This document shows, piece after piece, positions 18,959 through 27,362 of a DNA stretch of 64,000 bases. Below the pieces are notes generated by a model, which saw only the letters and a list, made by a program, of their open reading frames with translations, searched no databases and was not told the DNA's origin. This DNA is from Bifidobacterium primatium. GTDB lineage: Bacteria; Actinomycetota; Actinomycetes; Actinomycetales; Bifidobacteriaceae. The translations under genes and the position numbers were made by a program. Within the stretch, counting starts at the first letter, position 1. The number at the start of each line of letters is the position of its first letter. The DNA is taken from contig NZ_PEBI01000002.1 of the NCBI RefSeq assembly GCF_002802875.1, forward strand, positions 75,353-139,352, in the 5' to 3' direction.

Positions 18959-19576
18959 GTGGCCAACAACGGTGATTTTACCCGCAAGGAAGTCGCGTAC
19001 CTACGCTCGCTGCCTGCGGTGACCGACGTGGTGGACAAGCGAATCGCCTATTCCGAGGCCTTCAAAGTGCAATGCATGACACGGTACGCCGCTGGCGACT
19101 CGCCCGTGCAGATCTTCCGCGACGCCGGCCTCGACTCCTCGCTGATCGGATACAAGCGCATCGAACGCTGCATCGCACGCTGGCGCAAGACCGTACTGCC
19201 GAAGATCAACGGCGAACCCGTGCCGGAGAAGCCACAGGTGCCGAGGGTGGACGTGCTCAAGCAGAAGATCGCGGAATCCAGCGGCATCGCCGCCGAACAC
19301 ATCGACGAATCCAATGCGTTGCGCGAAATGCTGCTCGAATCCCAGCTGCGTCGCATCGAGGAGCTCGAACGCGAACTGAAGGACGTGCGTGCCATGCTGC
19401 TGCGCGAACAGAAGCGCAACCAGGCGGAGATGCGCAAGGCCGAGCGTGCCGGAGAACGAATGGCGCGGTATGGCATCGGGAAGGGCGCTGGCGTGGCGGC
19501 ATCGTCGGATGTTGCGGCGGAATCCGATGCCGGGGGCGTCGCCGCGGGGAATCCTGCCGCGGAACCGGCCGAATGA
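18959..19576 (+). CDS. transposase OrfA-like HTH protein with coiled coil
   Basis: 205 residues. The N-terminal part (RIAYSEAFKVQCMTRYAAGDSP...IFRDAGLDSSLIGYKRIERCIARW, about 24-75) has the helix-turn-helix layout of IS3-type OrfA proteins. It is followed by a long charged coiled coil (about 112-165) and an Ala/Gly-rich tail. There is no OrfB, and no terminal inverted repeats are visible, so this is probably a domesticated DNA-binding protein rather than an active element. GTG 18959 has SD GAAGG 9 nt upstream; an in-frame ATG at 18869 lacks one. Confidence 0.7.
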   Translation: MANNGDFTRKEVAYLRSLPAVTDVVDKRIAYSEAFKVQCMTRYAAGDSPVQIFRDAGLDSSLIGYKRIERCIARWRKTVLPKINGEPVPEKPQVPRVDVLKQKIAESSGIAAEHIDESNALREMLLESQLRRIEELERELKDVRAMLLREQKRNQAEMRKAERAGERMARYGIGKGAGVAASSDVAAESDAGGVAAGNPAAEPAE

Positions 19577-19796
19577 TTCGCCGTTATTCGCCGTTGGTCT
19601 GTTGTGATTCGCCGTTGGCTCGATGCTGACTTACCCGCGTGCATGAATCCGTGTGCATGAATCCTCCGATACGGGGATTTCTCTCGAACGGTTCCGTGAT
19701 TCATCGGTGAGGGACCCGCATGGCTTGTTCGCAAAGCGTTCCACGCGGTCGGCTTACGACGGTCCGTGCCGCACCCTGCTGGGCTACACTGGGCGT

Positions 19797-20612
19797 ATGA
19801 GAATCGCACGCTTTTCCATCAACGACAAACCGCAGTACGCCTTCGTGCAGACCGATGAGAACGACGGCAAGGACTACCTCGTCGCGCTCGACGGCTTCCC
19901 GCTCGGTCCGACCGAGGTGCGCCCCACCGGCGAACGCTACGCGCTCGACACCGAAGGACTGCGCCTGCTCGCGCCCATCATCCCGTCCAAGGTGTTCGGC
20001 CTTGCCAAGAACTACCAGGCCCACACCGAATTCATGGCCAACAAGGGCCTTTCCGACATCAAGGTCGCGCCCGAGGAGATGGTCATCTTCACCAAGCCGT
20101 CCACGTCGGTCATCGGCCCCGACGATCCGATCGTGCTGCCGTCGTACTCCGACGACATGAACTTCGAGCCCGAAGTGGCCGTCGTCATCGGCCGCATCGC
20201 CAAGAACGTGCCCGTCGAGAAGGCCATGGACTACGTGCTCGGCTACACCTGCGTCAACGACGTGACGCTGCGAGACATCCAGGGCCTCGACCCGATGTGG
20301 ACGCGCGCCAAGGGCTTCGACACCTCCTGCCCGCTCGGCCCGTGGATCCAGACCGACCTCGACTGGTCCGACACCAAGATCGGATTCTCGCTCAACGGCG
20401 AGGTCGTGCCCGAGGCGTCCGGCACCACCGCCGGCCTGATCCACTCGATCCCGGCCCAGATCGCCGCGATCTCCTCGTTCTCCACGCTGCTGCCCGGCGA
20501 CGTCATCCTCACCGGCACGCCCAACGCCTCCGGCACGCTGCGCCCCGGCGACGAGGCCGTCGTGCACGTCGAAGGCATCGGCGACCTGCGCAACGTCGTC
20601 GTCCGCGGCTGA
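19797..20612 (+). CDS. fumarylacetoacetate hydrolase family protein
   Basis: 271 residues. The C-terminal FAH fold has metal-binding acidic residues in NFEPEVAVVIGR (about 121-132) plus GYTCVNDVTLRDIQ, RAKGFDTSCPLGPW and PGDVILTGTPNASG. Members hydrolyse C-C bonds of acylpyruvates or hydrate and isomerise related oxo-acids with Mg2+; the substrate cannot be told here. The N-terminal domain (FSINDKPQYAFVQTDEN) is the usual short beta domain. No neighbouring catabolic genes hint at a pathway. Confidence 0.88.
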   Translation: MRIARFSINDKPQYAFVQTDENDGKDYLVALDGFPLGPTEVRPTGERYALDTEGLRLLAPIIPSKVFGLAKNYQAHTEFMANKGLSDIKVAPEEMVIFTKPSTSVIGPDDPIVLPSYSDDMNFEPEVAVVIGRIAKNVPVEKAMDYVLGYTCVNDVTLRDIQGLDPMWTRAKGFDTSCPLGPWIQTDLDWSDTKIGFSLNGEVVPEASGTTAGLIHSIPAQIAAISSFSTLLPGDVILTGTPNASGTLRPGDEAVVHVEGIGDLRNVVVRG

Positions 20613-21191
20613 CGGCGATACGGGACGCTCGGCATCGCGACTATGCAGGCGCGTGCGCCGAATTTCCCGTGCGCGAATCGATGAATACCGTCATATCCGA
20701 CGATTCGTTTTTTCCACGAATCGTCGGATATGACGGTATTTGCGTATTCATGGCTGATTATGACCGAAATTACGGTGATGAATCGTCGGATACTGGCGTA
20801 TCTTGCGATTCGTGCGCGGGCTTCGAGTCCACGAATTATGGAATATTCTGGTATCGGACGATTCGTATACTAGGCGACCTGCGATGAATCGTCGGATATC
20901 GGTGCATCTTGTGATTCGTGGATGTCGCGAATCGTCGGATATATCGGTATCTTGCAATTCGTGAAGAGACGGGTTTGATTTTGGGGCGCCTTGTCGAAGA
21001 ACCCTATATATAATTGACGCGCTTGAACGCCAATGTGTGGCAAACCGAGAGCGCGGGCCGGAATCGACCGCCTCCGGGGGCATTGGACGGGCGGACCCAG
21101 GGACCTCCGTATCGTTTTCTGCCCCAAATCCGCTGAAATCGAGCATTCCCAGAGAACGATAGTGAAGAAGATCTAGGGAAATCGAATCATC
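20613..21191. repeat. GATTCG/GAATCGTCGGATA hairpin and repeat cluster
   Basis: A perfect 25-bp inverted repeat (20684-20708 with 20716-20740, 7-nt loop) opens the region. It is followed by three similar units beginning GAATCGTCGGATA and ending TTG-CGATTCGTG or close variants, near 20782-20819, 20884-20920 and 20929-20963. A TATAAT (21009-21014) and about 170 bp of leader precede the lipoprotein gene. No coding potential. Confidence 0.65.
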
Positions 21192-22280
21192 ATGACTCAT
21201 GGTTTTGCTTCAGCAATCCGCAGGAATCTTCGTAAGGTCGTAGCCGTGGCCGGCGCCGCGGCCATGGCGTTCTCGCTCGCCGCATGCGGCTCCACGAACG
21301 ACGCCTCCGACTCCGGCAGCTCCAGCGGCCTCAAGAAGGTCACGTTCATGCTCTCCTGGGCGCCCGACACCAACCACATCGGCGTCTACGTCGCCAAGAA
21401 CAAGGGCTACTTCAAGGACGCCGGACTCGACGTCGACATCGTCGCCGTGGCGCAGGCCGGCGCCGAACAGGCCGTGAACAACGGCGTCGCCGACTTCGCC
21501 CTCTCCAACATGACCAACACCGCCGACTACAGCCTCAAGGGCGCCACCATCAAGCAGGTCATGCAGGTGCAGCAGAAGCCGAGCGCCATCTGGTGCGCAC
21601 TCGCCAGCAACAAGAGCATCAAGTCGCCGAAGGACCTCGACGGCAAGACCTTCGCCACGTTCGGCTCCAACGAATCCGACGCCGTGGTGCGCCGCATGAT
21701 TCAGTTCGACGGCGGCAAGGGCAAGTTCGACAAGGTGACCGCCGGCACCAACACGTTCCAGACGCTCAGCTCCGGTAAGGCCGACTTCGGCGGCTTCTAC
21801 GCCACCTGGGAGGGCGTGCAGGCCGACATGTACGGCCCGAAGCTCAACTGCTTCACCGAGCCCGACTACGGTGTGCCCGGCAACGCCGACTCCATCGGCA
21901 TCATCACCAGCGACAAGACCATCAAGAACAACCCCGAACTGGTGAAGAAGTTCGTGCAGGCCTCGCAGAAGGGCTACGAGTACGCGTACTCCAACCCCGA
22001 CGACGCCGCGAAGATCCTCGTGAAGGAGGCGCCCGACGCCAACCTCAAGGAGGACTTCGTCAAGAAGAGCATGCACGTGATCGTCGACGGCAAGTACTGG
22101 GGCGACCCGGCGAAGATCAAGGACGGCTCGTTCGTCCTCGGCACCAACGACTTCGTCGAGACGCAGAAGTACTTCGACTTCCTCAACGAGTCGCACACCT
22201 ACACTGACGCCAAGGGCAACACGGTGAACACCGCGCCCAAGGCCAAGGACGTCGCCACCAACGAGTTCCTCGCCAAGTAG
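21192..22280 (+). CDS. NMT1/THI5-type ABC transporter substrate-binding lipoprotein
   Basis: 362 residues. The signal peptide ends in a lipobox, SLAAC (Cys about 32), so the protein is lipid-anchored outside the membrane. The body shows the NMT1/ThiY pattern: VTFMLSWAPDTNHIGVYVAKNKGYF, a helix after AGAEQAVNNGVADFALSN, and YATWEGVQADM. Relatives bind thiamine-pyrimidine precursors or other small nitrogenous solutes. The permease and ATPase genes are not adjacent, which is unusual. I see no THI-box riboswitch in the leader. Confidence 0.88.
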   Translation: MTHGFASAIRRNLRKVVAVAGAAAMAFSLAACGSTNDASDSGSSSGLKKVTFMLSWAPDTNHIGVYVAKNKGYFKDAGLDVDIVAVAQAGAEQAVNNGVADFALSNMTNTADYSLKGATIKQVMQVQQKPSAIWCALASNKSIKSPKDLDGKTFATFGSNESDAVVRRMIQFDGGKGKFDKVTAGTNTFQTLSSGKADFGGFYATWEGVQADMYGPKLNCFTEPDYGVPGNADSIGIITSDKTIKNNPELVKKFVQASQKGYEYAYSNPDDAAKILVKEAPDANLKEDFVKKSMHVIVDGKYWGDPAKIKDGSFVLGTNDFVETQKYFDFLNESHTYTDAKGNTVNTAPKAKDVATNEFLAK

Positions 22281-22447
22281 CGCCGGGTCTCGGATTCCGG
22301 ATTCGGCCCGTCCGGGTTCCCGGTTCGGCTCCGGCTTCGGCTCGGCCGAGGACGGTCCGGACCGCAGAATTTGGGTTGGGGGATGCACCGCCGCACGGTT
22401 TCCACGCCGCGCGGCGGCTTTTCTATGCCATCGGAAGGGGAAAGTGT

Positions 22448-22541
22448 GAGTTGTGGGTGTTTGTTTCGGGAGACATGGGTCTGGGACATTGAAATTTCGT
22501 TGTCGCAGAAGCGTTTTTCCCAAATCAAACACCCACAACTC
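22448..22541. repeat. palindromic element, GAGTTGTGGGTGTTTG family, copy 1
   Basis: Perfect 16-bp terminal inverted repeats GAGTTGTGGGTGTTTG (22448-22463) and its complement (22526-22541) flank 62 bp. It is followed by GGGGTTT. A related copy lies at 24594-24691. Confidence 0.7.
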
Positions 22542-22562
22542 GGGGTTTGGGGTTGAGAAGGG

Positions 22563-23429
22563 TCAGATTTCGCAGAGCTCGCGGTATCGAGGGAGAGCCG
22601 CCGTGGGCATTTGACGGCCAATGGCCTTGGCGATGATGCGAGCCAGCTCCAGCCGGAGGGATTCGGTCGCGATGTCGGCTGCCACCACGGGGATGATGCG
22701 CCAGCCCTGATGCTCAAGGTGGCGTTTCTTCTTCTGGTCGAAAGCGTATTGGCCTTTGGAAGTACGGTGATGGTCTCCTTGGAACTCGATGCCCACCTTG
22801 CAATCCGGATAGGCGAGATTAATGTGCAGGTAACAGCCGAGGTTTTTGTCATACACTGCGAAGTTCGGTATTGCCTCTGGCAGGCCGTATTGCCGTAATA
22901 CCAGGCGAATGCGCGTCTCCCATGAGGAGTCGGTGCCTTCGGGGATGAATCGTACGGCTTTTTGGCATTTCGCCTTGCCTCTGAATGCGTTGGTTGCACG
23001 AAGAAAGCCGGCGAAGTCGGCGATGTCGCATTGCTTGAGCAGCGGATTGCGCCGCAGTAGGGAATCACCGAGCACGATGAGCTCTCCCAGATTCAGGAAC
23101 GGAGACATCTGCGCCCATGCCGTAAGCGCATTCACACATTCCACGGACTCGGATAAGTGCAGCAGATGGAAGTCGTTTCTCCATAAATGTCTTTGGATTC
23201 CGGCTGTGGAATGACGTTGCCGCTGGTCCTGCACCACGACGTGCAGCAGTGAGTCGTCAAGCCCGCAATGGAGCGGCGGCTCGATGCCGAGGAGCTGAAG
23301 CGCGGTCACATGGCTGAATGTCAGCGGAACCCGTGAGGTGCGGACGGCGGCCTCGCAGAGGGCAAGCGTTTCCTGGGCAGTGGCGGCGAGCGCGGTGTAG
23401 GCGATTCCCTCGCCGTTGTATGGAGTCAT
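22563..23429 (-). CDS. DUF559-like nuclease-fold protein
   Basis: 288 residues. The N-terminal half resembles the AbiEi-like regions found in many actinobacterial proteins of this type (VPLTFSHVTALQLLGIE). The C-terminal half (about 165-260) has a Vsr/DUF559 PD-(D/E)xK layout: ETRIR (about 171), YPDCKVGIEFQGDHH with D209, E215 and Q217, then the Lys/Arg-rich helix and HLEHQGWRIIPV. It is predicted to cleave or bind DNA; biological role unknown. It is flanked by the GAGTTGTGGG element downstream and an inverted repeat upstream, so it may be horizontally acquired. Confidence 0.72.
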   Translation of the reverse strand: MTPYNGEGIAYTALAATAQETLALCEAAVRTSRVPLTFSHVTALQLLGIEPPLHCGLDDSLLHVVVQDQRQRHSTAGIQRHLWRNDFHLLHLSESVECVNALTAWAQMSPFLNLGELIVLGDSLLRRNPLLKQCDIADFAGFLRATNAFRGKAKCQKAVRFIPEGTDSSWETRIRLVLRQYGLPEAIPNFAVYDKNLGCYLHINLAYPDCKVGIEFQGDHHRTSKGQYAFDQKKKRHLEHQGWRIIPVVAADIATESLRLELARIIAKAIGRQMPTAALPRYRELCEI

Positions 23430-23478
23430 GCCGCCAAACGTACCGGCCTGTAGCCCGGTACGGCAACCACCCTCGGAA

Positions 23479-23510
23479 AATTGTGGATAACTTCAGGGCT
23501 ATCCACAATT
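23479..23510 (-). terminator. inverted repeat 3' of AEC gene, resembles DnaA boxes
   Basis: AATTGTGGATA (23479-23489) and TATCCACAATT (23500-23510) pair perfectly. Read on the minus strand they are followed by TTTT, so this can terminate the AEC transporter gene. The arms also match TTATCCACA, exactly on one side and with one change on the other. Confidence 0.55.
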
Positions 23511-23530
23511 CCAGGCAGGGGTGCGGGGTC

Positions 23531-24460
23531 CTATGCCGCCGGCAGCACCGCGTGCAGGGCGGTCATGGCGACGAGGCTGATCACGGCAGTTGCGGTAAGC
23601 GAGAATCCGGCGAGCTTGGCGTTGCCGGTGAGCGAATCCGTGAACTTCGTGGAGAAGATGGTGATCGGCGAGAATGCGGCTAGCGTGAGAATCTCGCGGA
23701 TATGCAGCGGGAACGGCATGAGATACCACGCACCCAGCGCGATGAACACGCTGAACACCGCGCGCCACGCGATGACCTTCAGCAGTTCGATGCGGTCCTT
23801 GCGCACGCTCGGAACCTCCATCATCAGGCCGATCATCGCCATCGTGCAGAACGCGTTCGCATTGGCGAACGGCGTGATGAGCGTGACGATCGGCTGTGGA
23901 ATGGTGATGTGCGCGAACATGAACACCAGCATGAGCATGTAGATGTCGAACGATATGGAGCCGAGGAAGTCTCGTGCGATGTTGCGCAGCCGCAGAATCA
24001 GCGGCAGCGCCTTGAAGTTCTCGTCCATGTGCAGCAGCGTGCGCGTGATGGTCAGCGCGCCGGCTGTGGCCACCATCGCGTTGCCGATATCCATCATGAT
24101 GACCGGCAGTCCGGCGGACGGCCCCATGAACGTCTGGATGACCGGCAGGCAGAACGCGCCGAGGTTCAGGCCCGATGCGTTGAGCATCTGGAATGCGCGG
24201 TACTGTTTCTCGTCGCGGAACGAGCCGAAGTATACGAGGAACAATGGCACCAGGCAGCAGATGAAGCCGAACAGCACAATCCACAGCATGCGCATGTCGT
24301 GCTTGTTGGTGGCGAACGACATGATGATGGCGCATGGCAACGTCATGTTGAACACGAGCCCCTGCGCCACCTTGTAGTCACGCTCACCGAAGATGTGCAG
24401 ATGCTTGAGCAGATAGGCGCCGATGATGACCAGCAGCAGCGCGCCGGATTTGAAAACCAT
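23531..24460 (-). CDS. AEC family transporter, copy A
   Basis: 309 residues, about ten hydrophobic segments in two five-helix halves, as in auxin-efflux-carrier/malate-type secondary transporters (AEC). Conserved stretches include FNMTLPCAIIMSFA, MLNASGLNLGAFCLPVIQTFMG and AFSPITIFSTKFTDSL. It probably exports or imports small carboxylates or amino acid derivatives; substrate unknown. A clear paralogue lies at 61660-62595. It is divergent from the sigma factor gene, with the second GAGTTGTGGG element in between. Confidence 0.88.
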   Translation of the reverse strand: MVFKSGALLLVIIGAYLLKHLHIFGERDYKVAQGLVFNMTLPCAIIMSFATNKHDMRMLWIVLFGFICCLVPLFLVYFGSFRDEKQYRAFQMLNASGLNLGAFCLPVIQTFMGPSAGLPVIMMDIGNAMVATAGALTITRTLLHMDENFKALPLILRLRNIARDFLGSISFDIYMLMLVFMFAHITIPQPIVTLITPFANANAFCTMAMIGLMMEVPSVRKDRIELLKVIAWRAVFSVFIALGAWYLMPFPLHIREILTLAAFSPITIFSTKFTDSLTGNAKLAGFSLTATAVISLVAMTALHAVLPAA

Positions 24461-24593
24461 GCTTCTCTCGGATCGTAGTGGATTATATTCGGCCGGTTGC
24501 GGCCATTGGACGAATCCAGAGGCGAGTATAGGAGCGGCAAGCGCGTTTTCCCGGCGTGCGCTTCATAATCTGGACCGGTTTGAGCGCATAAGG

Positions 24594-24691
24594 CCGAGTT
24601 GTGGGTGTTTGGATTGGCTGCGAGGTCGTTGTCGCAACGAATTTTCAACGTCCGGGGCCTTTATCTTCCAGTTCAGACCCCCACAACTCGG
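24594..24691. repeat. palindromic element, GAGTTGTGGG family, copy 2
   Basis: Arms CCGAGTTGTGGG (24594-24605) and CCCACAACTCGG (24680-24691), again followed by GGGTTT. It lies in the 383-bp divergent gap between AEC copy A and the sigma gene. Together with copy 1 it brackets the block 22563-24460. Promoters for both genes must also lie in this gap; none stands out. Confidence 0.65.
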
Positions 24692-24843
24692 GGTTTCGGC
24701 GTGTCGGGAAGTGGTTTCTGCAACTTTTTGGGGCGGGGATACGAATATATGGGTGAACGCGGTTAAACCGGCCTGGCTCTGGTGGCTCGGACGGCGGCGT
24801 TCGAGAGAGACCGGAAGAGACAAGACGAAAGGCGGAAAGCTCG

Positions 24844-25473
24844 ATGGCGGACGACATGCGGCTCATACGACGCATCGTGCGGCGTGACTCGCGGCGGGCC
24901 GCCGACGAGCTTGTGCGCGCATATTACGACGCGGTGTTCGCATTCGTCTGGCGTCAGGTCGGAGACCGGCAGCAGGCCATGAATCTCACGCAGGAGGCGT
25001 TCATCGCCATGCTGGGTGCGCTCGCCGCCTATGACCCCGAAAAGGCGTCGTTCGCCACCTGGCTCTACCGGATCGCCGCATACAAGGTCATCGATGCGCG
25101 ACGAAGACGGGGAGTGGCCACGGTCCCGCTGCCTGAAGGGCCGGCTGGATCGACGGTCGGCGGCGAAGGCTCGGTCGGCGGAGTCTTGGGGGAGGGTGGA
25201 GCCCCTCCCGACATCGCCGACGGCAACGCGCCGGACCCGGTCAGCCTGCTCGCGCACCGCGACCTGCTGGAACGCATCGAGAACCGCGTGCGAGACTTCG
25301 ACCCCGCCGTGCAGGAGATATATCGGCTGCACCTGTACGCCGGTCGGACATTCACCGAGATCGCGGCCGTGACCGGAACCCCGGAATCGACAGTGAAGGC
25401 ACGGTGGTTCCGATTGATGAAGACCATACGAAAGGAGTTCGGCGATGAACGAGCGGATACCCTATCCCACTGA
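24844..25473 (+). CDS. RNA polymerase sigma factor, ECF-like
   Basis: 209 residues. Region 2 spans about 20-90 (DELVRAYYDAVFAFVWRQVGD...NLTQEAFIAMLG...FATWLYRIAAYKVIDARRRR). Region 4 spans about 147-200 with HTH FTEIAAVTGTPESTVKARWFR. The linker is long and Gly/Pro-rich. No sigma 3 region, hence ECF type. It is first in an operon: its 3' end overlaps the next gene by 29 bp, and an ABC ATPase and permease follow, an arrangement like the SigY/Yxl operon of Bacillus. It probably responds to an envelope or antimicrobial signal and drives its own operon. Confidence 0.88.
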   Translation: MADDMRLIRRIVRRDSRRAADELVRAYYDAVFAFVWRQVGDRQQAMNLTQEAFIAMLGALAAYDPEKASFATWLYRIAAYKVIDARRRRGVATVPLPEGPAGSTVGGEGSVGGVLGEGGAPPDIADGNAPDPVSLLAHRDLLERIENRVRDFDPAVQEIYRLHLYAGRTFTEIAAVTGTPESTVKARWFRLMKTIRKEFGDERADTLSH

Positions 25474-26326
25474 AGCCGAACGCGAGCGCAGCATCCGGCA
25501 CATCGTGGCCATGGGCGTGCCGAGACGCGTCGGACTGTGGGCATCGCTGATTGACGTCGTGCGCTCGCTGGGCATGCGCAACCTGTTCTTCGGCGTGGGG
25601 GACTGCGTGTTCCTCGGCCTCATGATGGCCTTCGTGGCGTGGGCGCCCCTGTTCGCCACTCTGTTCGGTGCGGCGCAGGCCATGCGCTCGCAGGGGCATG
25701 CGCTTGCTCCCGCTGTGGTGGGGGCAGGGGCCCAAGGCGAATCGACGGCCGGCCGCGCGATCGCGCAGAGCATGCCGTTGATGCAGGAGCATGCGTTGTG
25801 GGTGGCGCAGCATGCCAGCGTGCTGCTGGTTGCGGTGTTCCTCGTCTCGCCGCTGCTGCACATGGCTATCGCGCTGCTCATGATGCTGCGCGAACGCGAG
25901 GTGCGCATGCTGGACCTGCTGCGGACCTGCCGCTGGTCGTTCCGCCAGATCGCCGCCGTCCGCATGCTGGCGCTCGGCGCGATGTCCACCGTGATGTGCG
26001 TGGCGTTCGGTGTGGCCGTCGGCGTCGCGGGGTTGAGGCTCGACTCCGTCACCGTGCTGGGCGTATCGTTCTCCTCGCTGTTCGTGTTCGCGCTCGGGCA
26101 GCTGGCAGTGGAGCGCCATTGCACGTGGCCCGCCTCGGCGCTGGTGATGCCCACCGTATGGCTGGCGCTCGGCATGGTGCTGTGGCTCGCCCGCGCCACC
26201 GCGGCCCCCTGGCTCGCCCAACTGCCGCCGGCCGTATGCCTCGCCATCGGTCTCGCTTCGGCCGCCGCCTACCTCGCATCGTTGAACACCTACTGCCGCA
26301 AGCCTGTGGCCACACCAATCGCCTAG
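25445..26326 (+). CDS. polytopic membrane protein of the sigma-ABC operon
   Basis: 293 residues, not a recognised family. A short cytosolic N-terminus (about 1-50, charged) is followed by about six TM segments (near 54-78, 118-142, 170-195, 205-225, 235-255, 262-280). Because it overlaps the sigma gene, the most economical guess is a membrane-bound anti-sigma factor whose N-terminal tail holds the sigma factor, or an accessory permease-like subunit. I see no ZAS zinc motif (HxxxCxxC). Function inferred from context only. Confidence 0.72.
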   Translation: MNERIPYPTEAERERSIRHIVAMGVPRRVGLWASLIDVVRSLGMRNLFFGVGDCVFLGLMMAFVAWAPLFATLFGAAQAMRSQGHALAPAVVGAGAQGESTAGRAIAQSMPLMQEHALWVAQHASVLLVAVFLVSPLLHMAIALLMMLREREVRMLDLLRTCRWSFRQIAAVRMLALGAMSTVMCVAFGVAVGVAGLRLDSVTVLGVSFSSLFVFALGQLAVERHCTWPASALVMPTVWLALGMVLWLARATAAPWLAQLPPAVCLAIGLASAAAYLASLNTYCRKPVATPIA

Positions 26327-26392
26327 CCATCATCGCCCGGTCATCGTCTGGCCGAACACCAACCGACCATCGAAGAGAAGAAAGGTCCCATC

Positions 26393-27307
26393 ATGCTCAC
26401 CGTGGAACACGTCGGCAAGGAGCTTTCCGGCAAACTCATCCTGCACGACATCAACCTCGGGTTCACGCAGGGCGTCTACGGCCTGCTCGCCCCGAACGGC
26501 GCCGGCAAGACCACCCTCATCAAACTGCTCGCCACGCTGCTCGCCCCGGACGCCGGCACCATTCGCTGGAACGGCGAGGACGTCGCCGCCATGGGGGAGC
26601 GATATCGCGGCATCATCGGCTACCTGCCGCAGGATTTCGGCTACTATCCGAACCAGTCGCCGCGCCGCTTCCTCAAATACATCGCCACGTTGCAGGGCGT
26701 GCCCCGCGCCGAGATCGCCTCGCGCGTCGACGAGCTGCTGGCCATGGTCCACCTCGAAGACCAGGCCGACAAGAGGATGCGAACGCTTTCCGGCGGCATG
26801 ATCCGCCGCGTCGGCATCGTCCAGGCGCTCATCCACCGGCCGCGCATCCTGCTCCTCGACGAGCCGACCTCCGGGCTCGATCCCAAGGAACGCGTCCGCT
26901 TCCGCAACATCGTCCATAATCTGGCCGACGACCATATCGTGATCATCGCCACGCATATCGTCTCCGACCTCGAGACTATCGCCGGCCGCATCGTCATGCT
27001 GGGCGGCGCCACCGTGACGTGCAACGACGAGCCGGCCGCAGTCTGCGAACGTCTCGAAGGCCACATCTACGAGGTGCCGGAAGGATTCGTGCTGCACGAC
27101 GGGCAGCTGCTGCTCAGCGAAATCCAGCGAGGCGGCGCGACGGCCAAGCGTATCTACTCGCCGGATCCGATAGGGGGACGGCATCCGTTCCCCGAAGCAT
27201 CCGAATCCGCTGCCGCGTCGCCGGAGGCGGCGTCCGTGCGCGAAGGGGCCGTTGTCCCCGTTCCTCCCAGTCTCGAGGACGCCTTCCTCCTCGCCTACCG
27301 CGACTAG
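26393..27307 (+). CDS. ABC transporter ATP-binding protein
   Basis: 304 residues. Walker A is APNGAGKTT (about 33-41), the Q-loop is YLPQDFGYYP (about 84-90), the signature is LSGGMIRR (about 132) and Walker B is ILLLDEPTSGLD (about 156). The switch His is in IATHIVSDLE. The C-terminal 80 residues form the extension usual in BcrA/CcmA-type exporters. SD GAAAGG precedes ATG 26393. It pairs with the permease at 27363; both belong to the sigma-led operon and probably export a peptide or lipid-targeting compound, or give immunity to one. Confidence 0.93.
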   Translation: MLTVEHVGKELSGKLILHDINLGFTQGVYGLLAPNGAGKTTLIKLLATLLAPDAGTIRWNGEDVAAMGERYRGIIGYLPQDFGYYPNQSPRRFLKYIATLQGVPRAEIASRVDELLAMVHLEDQADKRMRTLSGGMIRRVGIVQALIHRPRILLLDEPTSGLDPKERVRFRNIVHNLADDHIVIIATHIVSDLETIAGRIVMLGGATVTCNDEPAAVCERLEGHIYEVPEGFVLHDGQLLLSEIQRGGATAKRIYSPDPIGGRHPFPEASESAAASPEAASVREGAVVPVPPSLEDAFLLAYRD

Positions 27308-27362
27308 CTCCGCCCGCATCGGCATCACCATACGCACACGTTTCCCCAGAAAGGACCCCCTC

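Noticed and set aside
21000-21191. THI-box (TPP) riboswitch before the NMT1-type lipoprotein gene
   Set aside because: The conserved CTGAGA and ACCTGATC-type segments are absent.
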